Source of the DNA: Arion vulgaris
Lineage: Eukaryota; Mollusca; Gastropoda; Stylommatophora; Arionidae
NCBI GenBank assembly: GCA_020796225.1
Contig: CM036758.1
Span: 60,723,274 to 60,787,273, forward strand
DNA length: 64,000 nucleotides
Reading direction: 5' to 3'
The first letter of the stretch is position 1. Each line of letters starts with the position of its first letter. The position numbers and the translations under genes are program-made. Below, in pieces: positions 52,412 to 61,769 of this stretch. Below the pieces are notes generated by a model. The model made no database searches. It was not told the DNA's origin and saw only the letters and a program-made list of their open reading frames with translations.

Positions 52412-53155
52412 TGTAGAATGGCGAAACACGTAAAGACAAAGTACTATAGTTTTACAATATACAAAAACAATAATAATACACAGCAACGTTTCGACCAAAG
52501 GACTTTATCAGGCAAAGAATACAACAGAAGTGACGAAATTCACTTCTTACATGGTACACTACATATAGAATCAAACAATAAATTCCTAACAGATTTTCCT
52601 TTTAGGGGCGTTAGGAATTTATTGTCTGATTCTATATCGTTCATAGGTACGGTTCCAACTTCACTGCAACGGGTCAACCCATAATTGCTCCGTTCCTGTG
52701 CCAATGAAAATCACACGAAATACTAACAACTGTGAAATGTTTCCTGTGTGAACTAGTTCCAGAATGAAACAGCCGTCTACCGCCACAATAAGAAACCTGC
52801 ACCGCATAAAATGCATATGGCCGTCGCTAATGTAGCAACACAAAACTGTTCATCACTTGAATTGCAATTCTTGTCGAAGGAACATCAATCATGACAAAAT
52901 CCAGCTTTCTGCACTCGCAATATAACTGCATACGGCAGATTGAGCTTTTTCGTCATAACTGCCGTCCGCCATTTTCTGAATACACACAACAATATTCTAT
53001 ATGTAGTGTACCTTGTAAGAAGTGAATTTCGTCACTTCTGTTGTTTTCTTTGATTGATAAAGACCTTGTGGTCGAAACGTTGATGTGTACCGTTAATATT
53101 TTTGTATTTTGTAACACTACAGTACTTTGTTTTTACGTGCTTTGCCACGTGTAGA
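52412..53155. mobile_element. FB-F palindrome, interrupted by Ret-E
   Basis: The left arm, from about 52418 (GGCGAAACACGTAAAG) to CAATAAATTCCTAAC near 52588, is mirrored after a loop of about 20 nt by GTTAGGAATTTATTG at 52609. The mirror is then split by Ret-E and continues from 53003 to GTGCTTTGCCACG near 53155. Removing Ret-E leaves a nearly perfect hairpin with arms of about 170 bp. Confidence 0.85.
52638..52993 (-). mobile_element. Ret-E, complete, nested in FB-F
   Basis: ATTCTATAT at 52629-52637 repeats at 52994-53002. In reverse it keeps ATGGCGGACGGCAG and the 27-codon frame beginning MADGSYDEKAQSAVCS, plus the 60-codon frame (52843-52661). Confidence 0.88.
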
Positions 53156-53194
53156 TTAAGAGTAGCTAGTAAATATAAAGTAAAGAAATCTGTT

Positions 53195-53340
53195 TTCATA
53201 CCATGGGGTATAATGGAAAATAAGATGGTCGCTCCGTATTTTTTTTTTCATCAAGGACACATGATGGGTGATAGGGCCAACATCATGCAGGATGCCTATA
53301 CTATCCAGTGTTTCTCTGGTACCCAACTGGGTTGATTTCA
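53195..53340 (-). mobile_element. SINE-R, 3' part
   Basis: TTCATACCATGGGGTATAAT, GATGGGTGATAGGGCC and CTCTGGTACCCAACTGGG are a reversed, diverged SINE-R body. Confidence 0.7.
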
Positions 53341-53524
53341 GACGTTAAGTTAAGGCTATACAAAATGTCACTCCCATTGTGAAATTAATCCCTGGACCAT
53401 GCACCTACACTATGCTATCGTGGGTCTCAGAATAGTCAATGTGAATAAGCAAAATTTCCACAAATAAATAATGAAATAAAACCATGTTAAAATGTAATCT
53501 TCATTTCCGATCTTATTCAACTCG

Positions 53525-53605
53525 GTATAGAACATCTTAGAGTGTCAGCAGAGAGACATGAACATGTCAGCAGAGAGAACATGAACATGTCAGACAGAAG
53601 ACATG
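53525..53605. repeat. 22-bp tandem, three units
   Basis: GTCAGCAGAGAGACATGAAC and two variants in a row. Confidence 0.75.
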
Positions 53606-53743
53606 AACAATCGACTAAAAATACAAGACAAATCGTAAGAGAGCACAAAATAAAGTCAGCAAACAAAATATGACAAAATTAGCAAAGAATGAATGTGCTC
53701 AAATATTGAAAATGGAAGTCAGCAAGCACAATCGTGAACATAA

Positions 53744-54116
53744 TTCTGAGATCACATCTCAAGAAAATGACTTGGCTGTACACACCTGGGCATGCTGGAG
53801 CGCAGGACAGCGAATGTGCTGACTATCTTGCAAACTTTGACCGAACCTAAACAGGCAGAAGTATGGACAGAGTCAATGTCATCAATGCGGTACGGCCTCA
53901 TTTATGTGATATAGACGAGTCTCAGACACTACAAAGAGTGCGCAAATTAGGAGCTAAGTTTGGACGTGCCAGACAGTGTCGTCTTCGTGGTAGAGAGAGA
54001 AGATATGGGTTCGATGAGCAAGTAGACTTTGGGATGGCTGCTGCAGCGGAGGACGGAACACGCATGGAAATGCCCAATAAACCATGACGTCGATCGCATA
54101 ACATAGTATAACATAA
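53744..54116 (+). pseudogene. LINE-I RNase H end, 3' UTR and (CATAA)n tail
   Basis: LKKMTWLYTPGHAGAQDSEC and ADYLAN are readable at 53755-53842, a mutated RNase H terminus. Then MDRVNVINAVRPHLC, the GTGGTAGAGAGAGAAGATAT block, and terminal GACGTCGATCGCATAAC. Parallel to 58380-58750. Confidence 0.85.
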
Positions 54117-54348
54117 CAATGAATACATGACAAAATCAGTAACAACAAAAATGAGAAATTCAGTGAAAGAATTAAGAAAATATATGTAAATATCACTGAT
54201 ATATTTGAGGTTAGTGAACAATACATCTACGGAGTAAGCATAAACACACTTTAAAAACGTAGGCAAATTGGTTATTGGTTAATGAACTGATGTCACGTCT
54301 CGCCGGACAGACCCATAAGTGCTCAACCTTCTCCAACAGGTCTTGAAG

Positions 54349-54395
54349 GGTATGCATACTGATGGTTTCTGTGGCTCACTGGTTAAACACACTGC
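54349..54395 (+). mobile_element. SINE-C head fragment
   Basis: GGGTATGCATACTGATGG and CTGTGGCTCACTGGTTAAAC match 22413-22455 including bases just before the element. (CT)n follows. Confidence 0.55.
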
Positions 54396-54522
54396 TCTCT
54401 CTCACTCTCTCTCTCTCTCTCTCTCTGCCCCTCAAGCAACATGTTCTACTTGTACAACGTGTAATTCTAAACTCCTTAAATTGCTATATTAATTCAACAT
54501 ATATTTTCCTTATCCAACAGTA

Positions 54523-54768
54523 CGTCGTCAAGAGATCGAAGAACTTCAAGAGACCGAAGAACTTCAAGAGACCAAAGAACTTCAAGAGACAGAAGAACTT
54601 CAAGAGACCAAAGAACTTCAAGAGACCGAAGAACTTCAAGAGACAGAAGAACTTCAAGAGACCAAAGAACTTCAAGAGACCGAAGAACTTCAAGAGACCG
54701 AAGAACTTCAAGAGACAGAAGAACTTCAAGAGACAGAAGAACTTCAAGAGACAGAAGAACTCATCTCT
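54523..54768. repeat. 18-bp minisatellite, about 13 units
   Basis: Unit GAACTTCAAGAGACCGAA with CAAA and AGAA variants. Read forward in one frame it gives repeated EELQET hexapeptides ending ELISYPS and a stop, preceded by a pyrimidine-rich ATTTTCCTTATCCAACAG. Other frames give NFKRPK or CLLKFF repeats. An array is certain; an exon is not. Confidence 0.9.
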
Positions 54769-54816
54769 TATCCATCCTAAACACCCAGTATCGATGCTGT
54801 TGATGCAATCATGCAC

Positions 54817-55059
54817 CCGTATGGTGTCGGGGTCTTCAAGGGGAACAAAGAATAGTACCACTGCGACCTACAAGGCTTGACGTAAGAGGTGACTGAGGTA
54901 GGGACTTAGGGAAGCTATCCTAGTAAATAAAAAACGTCGTAGAAATCGGATGTGTAGGCGCATAACTGGCACAACGTACAACCACTGTTAGGCTCAGATC
55001 ACATACAAATCACAGAGAGTGGTTAACAAGTAGTCAATATGAAACGTCCGTAGAAGAAG
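54817..55059 (+). mobile_element. SINE-B1
   Basis: CGTATGGTGTCGGGGTC start, core GGCTTGACGTAAGAGGTGAC, a short deletion at GGATGTGTAGGCGC, and end CGTAGAAGAAGA. Confidence 0.85.
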
Positions 55060-55145
55060 ATGCAAGTATGTCCGCACTCTCATTACCGTGAACTTCCGCA
55101 AGACCAGGACAGTACATCCACGTAATTCTCTGTAGGTTGGAAACC
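55060..55145 (-). pseudogene. RNase H fragment of a LINE
   Basis: In reverse: LQRITWMYCPGLAEVHGNES then ADILAS, the C-terminal RNase H motif (PGHA..GNE.AD.LA) with one substitution. SINE-B1 adjoins it. Confidence 0.65.
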
Positions 55146-55189
55146 AAAAAATGTACTTACAAATATTATGTAAAGAAAAAATTAAAACA

Positions 55190-55385
55190 TCACTAAAGTA
55201 CAAATGAAATGTTTACTACACAACAGGTTAAAAGATCGTTAAAGAACACGTGAAAGGTAAAAAAAAACCCACTAAAACTACAGGTAAAAAGATCATTAAT
55301 AATACACGAAAGATCAATATGTAACATGTGAACAGATCATTAATGAACGCATGATAGGTCAATAAATAACAGGTAAAGGGAAAAC
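55190..55385. repeat. degenerate roughly 56-bp tandem repeat
   Basis: Variants of AACAGGTTAAAAGATCGTTA and a following ACACG..AAAGGT block recur three to four times. Confidence 0.5.
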
Positions 55386-55389
55386 TTGG

Positions 55390-55800
55390 ATCGGTTGTCT
55401 ATACTTCAGATTTACAACATAACTGTCACATAAACTTATTAAGAAAATCGATTTGGTGAACAATATGGCTGACTTCACCTCGATAACGCTTCAACTTAAT
55501 AAGAATATATTTCTTCAGAACGTGTCGACTTGGCTTTCATGATCATTTCCTACTTGTTTTCGTTTCTCGTGTTCTGAATAATTTCTACATTTCTTTGTGG
55601 ACATTTCATCGATGTGTGTCTATCATGTATTCTTTTATTTTGTTTTCTTACAATATTGTAATGATCAAGCTTATTACCGTTAAGCCACTGAAGCCCAGTA
55701 TCTAAGTATGTTTTTGGTTATTTGCCCCTAACACTCAAAAGCTAACCAAGTACTGGGACAGTTAACACCACTGTTGTAACATAAAGAGATACCGCTAACA
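55390..55800. other. no recognisable feature
   Basis: AT-rich sequence without matches. Confidence 0.4.
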
Positions 55801-55825
55801 GCTAAAGCAAATCTCATAAGAACGA

Positions 55826-56290
55826 TTTTCTGGCCAACACTATGTTACCAGTGTCAAACATGGCCAATAACAGCAGCTAATGAGCGGAAAATCATAACGA
55901 CAGAGATGATGTGTCTTAGAAGAGCTGCAGGTGTGACAATACTTCTGGCCAACACTATGTTACCAGTGTAAAACATGGCCAATAACAGCAGCTAATGAGC
56001 GGAAAATCATAACGACAGAGATGATGTGTCTTAGAAGAGCTGCAGGTGTGACAATAAGAGACAAAATTAGAAATGAAGAAATCAGAAGACTGGATGTGAA
56101 ACCAGTTATGCAATTCATAAAGAACAACAGATTAAATGGTTTGGACACCTGACAAGACGAATGCCCTGGGTCGCCTACATCAGAGAGCCACACAGAAAAA
56201 GTATAATGAGTACAAGGCAAGAGGAAGACCACGCAAAAGATGGAGCGACGGCATCAAGAACAGCTTTACGAACATGAATATCAACTTACA
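55826..56290 (+). pseudogene. LINE-H RT C-terminal region
   Basis: The 115-bp block starts at 55831 and again at 55946. Reading pieces RKIITTEM, VTIRDKIRNEEIRRLDVKP, QFIK, KWFGHLT and ARGRPRKRWSDGIKNSF follow with indels. The 3' end continues into the array below. Confidence 0.8.
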
Positions 56291-57200
56291 AAGTGCCTTA
56301 AAACAAGCACACAAGATCACTACGTTTCAATCCCAACACTTATATAAAGAAGTAAATGGTGGAAGAGAAGAACAAGCACACACAAGATCACTACGTTTCA
56401 CCCGTAACACTTCTATAAAGAATTCAATGGTGGAAGAAAGAAAACAAGCACACACAAGATCACTACGTTTCACCCCAACACTTCTATAAAGAAGTCAATG
56501 GTGGAAGAGAAGAACAAGCACACACAAGTTCACTACGTTTCATCCTCAACACTTCTATAAAGAAGTCAATGATGGAAGAGAAGAACAAGCACACACAAGT
56601 TCACTACGTTTCACCCCAACACTTCTATAAGAAGTCAATGGTGGAAGAGAAGAACAAGCACACACAAGATCACTAGTTTCACTCCCAACACTTCTATAAA
56701 GAAGTAAATAGTGGAAGAGAAGAACAAGCACACACAATATCACTACGTTTCACCCCCAACACTTCTATAAAGAAGTAAATGGTGGAAGAAGAAAACAAGC
56801 ACACAAGATCACTACGTTTCACCCCAACACTTCTATAAAGTAAATGGTGGAAAGAAGACAACACACAAGATCACTACGTTTCACTCCCAACACTTCTATA
56901 AAGAAGTCAATGTGGAAGAAGAACAAGCACACACAAGATCACTACGTTTCACCCCCAACACTTCTATAAAAAGTAAATGGTGGAAGAGAAGAACAAGCAC
57001 ACAAGATCACTACGTTTCACTCCCAACACTTCTATAAAGAAGTAAATGGTGGAAGAGGAGAAGACAAGCACACACAAGATCACTAGGTTTCACCCCAACA
57101 CTTCTATAAAGAAGTAAATGGTGGAAGAGAAGACAGACACACACAAGATCACTACGTTTCACCCCCAACACTTCTATAAAGAAGTAAATGATGGAAGAAG
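56283..57200 (+). repeat. roughly 70-bp satellite from the LINE-H 3' end, about 13 units
   Basis: Each unit runs ACAAGCACACACAAGATCAC, TACGTTTCACCCCCAACACT, TCTATAAAGAAGTAAATGGT and GGAAGAGAAGA. The single-copy equivalent is the LINE-H 3' end at 40200-40270 (reversed). Units vary by small indels and ATGG/ATGATGG changes. The last unit ends in the (GAA)n expected of a normal element end. Confidence 0.95.
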
Positions 57201-57334
57201 AAGAAGAAAAGATCCTAACACTCTATGCAACAAATGATGTCCAACAACATGAACCTAGGTTACTCATAACGCTTTTAGTATGATTAGTATAACCTCTGAA
57301 GACGGAGAAAAACTTATCAGGGCACTGATATAAG

Positions 57335-57405
57335 AAAAGCAAACTTCACGAAAAAAGCAATCAGATGCGCCATGACTACCCCCAATTCATAGCGGAATTA
57401 TAAAA
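57335..57405 (+). repeat. dispersed repeat AA
   Basis: ATAAGAAAAGCAAACTTCACG and CGCCATGACTACCCCC match 17380-17440. Confidence 0.5.
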
Positions 57406-57504
57406 AGAAGTATAATTAGTTAGTCATAATAAAATGATTGAATTGATATATAGGACCATTATGATTTGCCCTTAGGTTGATAACTGGAACGAAGAATACA
57501 GGCT

Positions 57505-57690
57505 TTCAAATATAAGTGTTACAGACGGGTACTACGTATTAGTTACATAGAACATAAGAACGAATATACATTGTTACGTTATAGACAGGTACTACGTATT
57601 AGTTACATGCATAGAGACATAAGACGAATATAAAGAATAAATAGTATACAGACGGGTACTACGTATTAGTTACATAGAACATAGGACGAA
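57505..57690. repeat. roughly 65-bp tandem, three units
   Basis: GGTACTACGTATTAGTTACAT recurs at about 57528, 57590 and 57654. Confidence 0.85.
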
Positions 57691-57714
57691 TATTTATGTA
57701 AGAGACCAAATAAA

Positions 57715-58025
57715 CAACCTTGCAGGTCGACAAGTGCCACTCTTGACAATCGTGAAACGGCGTAAACTTGCGTGGTTCGGGCATGTGATGAGACATAGCT
57801 CACTCTCTAAGACTATCCTACAGGGAACAGTTGAGGGTGGAAGAAAGAAAGGAGGGCAGAGAAAATCCTGGTTTGACAACATCAAGAGCTGGTCAGGGCA
57901 GAGTTTCTCTACACTCGCCCGAGGAGTTGAAGACAGAGATTCATGGCGTGCTTTTGTGCTGATGTCTCCACAGTGACACCCCTTCGACCCTAACGGGTTA
58001 TGGACTTTATTATTATTATTTTTAT
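57715..58025 (+). pseudogene. LINE C-terminal fragment (LINE-L)
   Basis: An open 80-codon frame (57734-57976) reads PLLTIVKRRKLAWFGHVMRH, SKTILQGTVEGGRKKGGQRK and SWFDNIKSWSGQSF, ending SPQ. It is the WFGHV.RH...LQGT.EGGR..G.Q.K.W.DNIK tail of a LINE group widespread in invertebrates. 3' UTR ends (TTATTATT). No RT remains upstream. Confidence 0.8.
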
Positions 58026-58099
58026 ATGTTTGTATCGTGATGAAGTTCAGAAATACAAGACATAGGATGTATACTCTCCCCATATTTATTTAACATCAA

Positions 58100-58760
58100 A
58101 GTAGAACATATAATGATGGCTCTGTCAGACGCGGAACCAGATCATCGTGGGCTTATTCAGCACAGCGAAATGGTCGCACACTTCATGAGGACTGCGCGCT
58201 TTCGAGACAACGACATCGAGCATGACTAGGGAGATCACTGCTACCTCCCGGGCTCTGTCAGGGTGGCTGAGCAACAGGTTACCCATACGATCATCATCGC
58301 AGACTCGATGAATATGCTTCAACTGATTGAATCTGGAAGTATGCGTGTGGAATGGGTGGACAGCATTCGGAGATCACATCTCAAGAAAATAACTTGGCTG
58401 TACACACCTGGACATGCTGGAGTGCAGGGTAACGAGCGTGCGGACTTTCTTGCAAACAATGCCCCGACTCAAACGGGCAGAAGTATGGACAGAGCCGATA
58501 TCATCAATGCGGTACGCTCTCAATTATGTGGCATGGGCACGTCTCAGACACTGGAACAAGTTTGAGAATTAGGCGTTAAGTTTGGACATGCCAAACAGTG
58601 TCTTCTTCGTGGTAGAGAGAGAAGATATAGTAATCAACTTCTCATGAGTACGGTGAACAAATGGACTTTAGGATGGCCGCTGCAGCGGAGGACAGAGCAT
58701 GCATGGGAATGCCCAATGTGCCGTGACGTCGATCGCATAACATAACATAACATAACATAT
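58100..58760 (+). pseudogene. LINE-I RNase H domain to (CATAA)n tail, longest copy
   Basis: The first part (58100-58265) reads in pieces as DGSV.R, SSWAYSA..NGRTLHEDC and TSSMTREITATSRAL (first Asp and the Glu of RNase H). The frame 58263-58565 gives HTIIIADSMNMLQLIESGSM and LYTPGHAGVQGNERADFLAN. A stop at 58563 is premature. The 3' UTR follows and ends GACGTCGATCGCATAACATA. Confidence 0.87.
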
Positions 58761-59034
58761 CATGAGAAATGTTAGTGATGACAAAAACTTGAATAATTAA
58801 AAACTGTTTACAATTGGTGGAAATATGACTAAAGAATTAAAGTACACAGATCATACAGTTCTCATCTGAAATAGTGTAAATGGTTTGGAACATCTAATCC
58901 AGTCTGTCAAAAAACACAGCGAAGATCAGAACCGTTTTATGAATACAAAGAAAACTAAAGTTAGCTCCACCGAATAAGCAAAATCTCATCTCAAAACCAG
59001 CAAATCGAGAAGCATTGGCTCATAAATAACAACA

Positions 59035-59228
59035 TACCTCGGAAGATTATATATTTTAGATATATTAAACGTCGCAGTGATTTGGAGAGAACGGTAATAG
59101 AATGCATGGATCCTGGAGTACGAGGCAGAGGATGATCAAGACGAAGGTGGAAGCAGGACATTAAAGAAACATTGAACATAACGCTGAAAGAGGCAGGAGA
59201 ACTTGCCAGAGACATAATTTTTCAGGCG
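59035..59228 (+). pseudogene. LINE C-terminal fragment
   Basis: IKRRSDLERTVIECMDPGVR then SRRRWKQDIKETLNITLKEA and GELARD: a basic RT C-terminus with one stop after GRG. Confidence 0.7.
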
Positions 59229-59229
59229 G

Positions 59230-59715
59230 GCTGTAATGAAAGCGTCGTTCCGATAGGGACATTATACTACTTGAAGACATAAATTATACAAATACAAGAC
59301 ATGAATCCTTCAAATTCAAAACTGAAAATATGTCAATTCAAGAAAATAAATCAACACACATACCATCTACGGAAATATGCAAGTATATAAAGAAAATTTT
59401 GCTAACACTCAATAAGAAAATTTACAAATAACCTAATAGAAAATGTACATTACATATGACAGAAAAATGGACATATGCATGAACTAAATGTACATAAAAT
59501 ATGAAAGGAAATGAGCAAATACCTGACACGAATTCTGTAAATGGTGAAAGAATTATGAACAACTTTGAATATCAAGGTCGTACTGGTTTTTATTATTATT
59601 TTTAAATAAATATTTATGTAAATAGTCAAACACATTTCTGCCTGGGCTTGAACCTGACCTTATATATTGTCTGTACAAAATGACACTCTCCCCCATTTTT
59701 GAGTTCTGTACACTT
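59230..59715. other. no recognisable feature
   Basis: A-rich sequence with no matches. Confidence 0.4.
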
Positions 59716-59725
59716 CAGTTTAGTG

Positions 59726-60348
59726 CAGCGTTTCCCAAGGTGGGCGTACCGCCCTCCCCGCTGAAGCGTTCTAGAGGGTGGGGGGCGATAGTGGATTCAG
59801 AAGAATTTGGGGAGTTATTCAAACGATTAGGGTCGGTGGCTCCTTAAAGAAGAAATTAATAATAAATATTTTAAAATAAATTATTTTCGTGATTTTGTGA
59901 TCGAATAATCATTTAAAATTTGAATTTTGCAATTTAAATTCATCTTATGCCCGTCTTACACGATCTATTTTTTCATTAATTTTCTATTTCATACATATAA
60001 TCATTTGAAAATTGACAATGTATTACATAAATATATATCAATTTTCTATGTCAAAGAGAAAATAGAGCATATCACTAACTAATCTACCAAAAGCGTCATG
60101 TCCAATCGTTATGTGTTGTACTTTGTTTTGAGAGTACAACACATGTCTCAACTATTTATATTATATCACTAACTAGCTTTAACTGGCTAATTGTCCGTTC
60201 TTGAGCTGCTCACCTGGTCTACACATATATATATACTTTATATATATATATGTGAGAGGGACGTTACAAACTGTTATAATGTAGAGGGCGTTACAAAGTT
60301 TATGTTGTTCAAAGTGGGTGGTGGGCCGAAAAAGTTTGGGAATATATG
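59726..60348. mobile_element. hAT-like non-autonomous element
   Basis: GTTTAGTG at 59718-59725 repeats at 60349-60356, an exact 8-bp duplication. Ends CAGCGTTTCCCAAGG and (reversed) CATATATTCCCAAACTT are imperfect inverted repeats with the common CAG....CCCAA hAT style. 623 bp with no long ORF. A (TA)n palindrome lies at 60218-60252. Confidence 0.85.
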
Positions 60349-60519
60349 GTTTAGTGTATGAAGAGGAAGCAGTATACCCATTCATTCTAGTTTCTAAACA
60401 GACTAGAAACATGTTATGCTTGAATAATCATTTTTAAAATGTTGAAAGTCAAAGACTCGTTTTTATACTATAAAGTTTATTGAGAAAATATAGTGCTAGG
60501 CCCGTGTTTGTTGTTGAAG

Positions 60520-60790
60520 AAAGGTATATGATGTGCAATGTGATCTACATCAAACAGAACGTCTTTGCTTTCCAGTGTTGCTGTTGTCATGATTCTGGTT
60601 AGACCTGAGAGGGGTTCATTATCAAATAGATTATCCTGAGCAGAAGTTTTCCACCCTAACAGTCCTTCTGAATTTCTTTCCCCCATAAGCCTGATGCCCC
60701 GCCTCCGTAGCCGTAATTCTCAAATCATCAGTTACATTCCTTATCGTCTCTGTGGTCTTTCTTTTCTCCCTTTGCCGGAATGCCTCCTTC
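60520..60790 (-). pseudogene. LINE C-terminal fragment
   Basis: In reverse it matches 11130-11280: RRHSGKGRKERPQRR-like start, NVTDDLRITATEAG and GLLGWKTSAQDNLFDN. It lacks the (GAT)n tail of its relative. Confidence 0.65.
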
Positions 60791-60804
60791 TATAATGGTC
60801 TTTT

Positions 60805-61021
60805 GCCCGTCTGTCCAGCGTGTTCGTAGCGCGTTGGACTACGGGTCACTATCCCTCTGTATGTGAGGGTTCAATTCCGCGGGATGGCAGAAAAAGCCAC
60901 AGATTCCCAAGATTTACGGTGTTCGTGGCACCGAACCGAAGGATTTACGATGTCCATGGCACCGAGCCGAAGAGATGAAAAGCTCAAGTGCTTCTGGATC
61001 GGAAAAAATAAAAATAAAAAA
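60805..61021 (+). mobile_element. SINE-A with exact 13-bp duplication
   Basis: CCCGTCTGTCCAGCG start, CGTAGCGCGTTGGACTACGG, and an AAAAATAAAAATAAAAAA tail. ATAATGGTCTTTT at 60792-60804 and 61022-61034 is exact. The best-defined copy of the family. Confidence 0.95.
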
Positions 61022-61197
61022 ATAATGGTCTTTTCGTACCCTTAGTGTCTCTTTATATTTCCAAAATACCAAAATATTCTCATTCTTATTTGTAGCATCA
61101 GCCAGTTTTCATTGATTTTGAGTTTTTTCTGGATAGATATATTTGTTCTCTTCTCTGTCCAAGATATACGGAGAACTCTTCTGTAACACTTATATTT

Positions 61198-61392
61198 ATT
61201 TTTTTTCCGATCCAGAAGCACTTGAGCTGAAAGCTCTTCGGCTCGGTGTCATGGACATCGTAACCCTTCGGCTCGGTGCCATGAACACCGTAAATCTGGA
61301 AAACCTGTAGCTTTTCTGCAGTCCGCGGAGTTGAACCCGCACTTACAGAGGACTAGTCACCCGTAGTCCAACGCGCTACGAACACGCTGCAC
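61198..61392 (-). mobile_element. SINE-A
   Basis: Reverse copy from TTTTTTTTCCGATCC to CGTAGTCCAACGCGCTACG. Flanks AACACTTATATT and AACACTATATT suggest a duplication with one indel. Confidence 0.88.
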
Positions 61393-61518
61393 GGCTAACA
61401 CTATATTCAAAAGCACATATGTTTTTCACTGTCTTGTTAACTGTCCATACGTTGCCACTTGGAATATGCATGCTCTAAGTATTTTGATTTTAAATGATAA
61501 TACGTGTAGCATAATATA

Positions 61519-61590
61519 TCTGGCCGAATGGATTAGAGCGCGGCTCGCATATGGACGACCTGTGTTCAATTCATGGTAAGGCCAATGTTT
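61519..61590 (+). repeat. tRNA-like sequence
   Basis: CTGGCCGAATGGATTAGAGC and CTGTGTTCAATTCATGG are A- and B-box-like at tRNA spacing. The acceptor stem does not close, so it is probably a SINE head or tRNA relic rather than a gene. Confidence 0.45.
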
Positions 61591-61769
61591 TTTTCTGTTG
61601 TGGGCATAAATGAAAAATCCTAACCTGAACAGCTTCGCGGCGACAGTACTAGCCATGCGACCATTAAATTCCTCAGGCTCTCGTCACACCTGTCCTACTC
61701 TACCCTAAAAAGCGGTACAACAGGCAGTAACGACATTTCTTTTCTTTTAAATACTTGTTGCAACATTCT

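Noticed and set aside
54362..54880. 172-codon ORF with NFKRPK repeats
   Set aside because: Frame of an 18-bp minisatellite overlapping a (CT)n tract and a SINE-B1.
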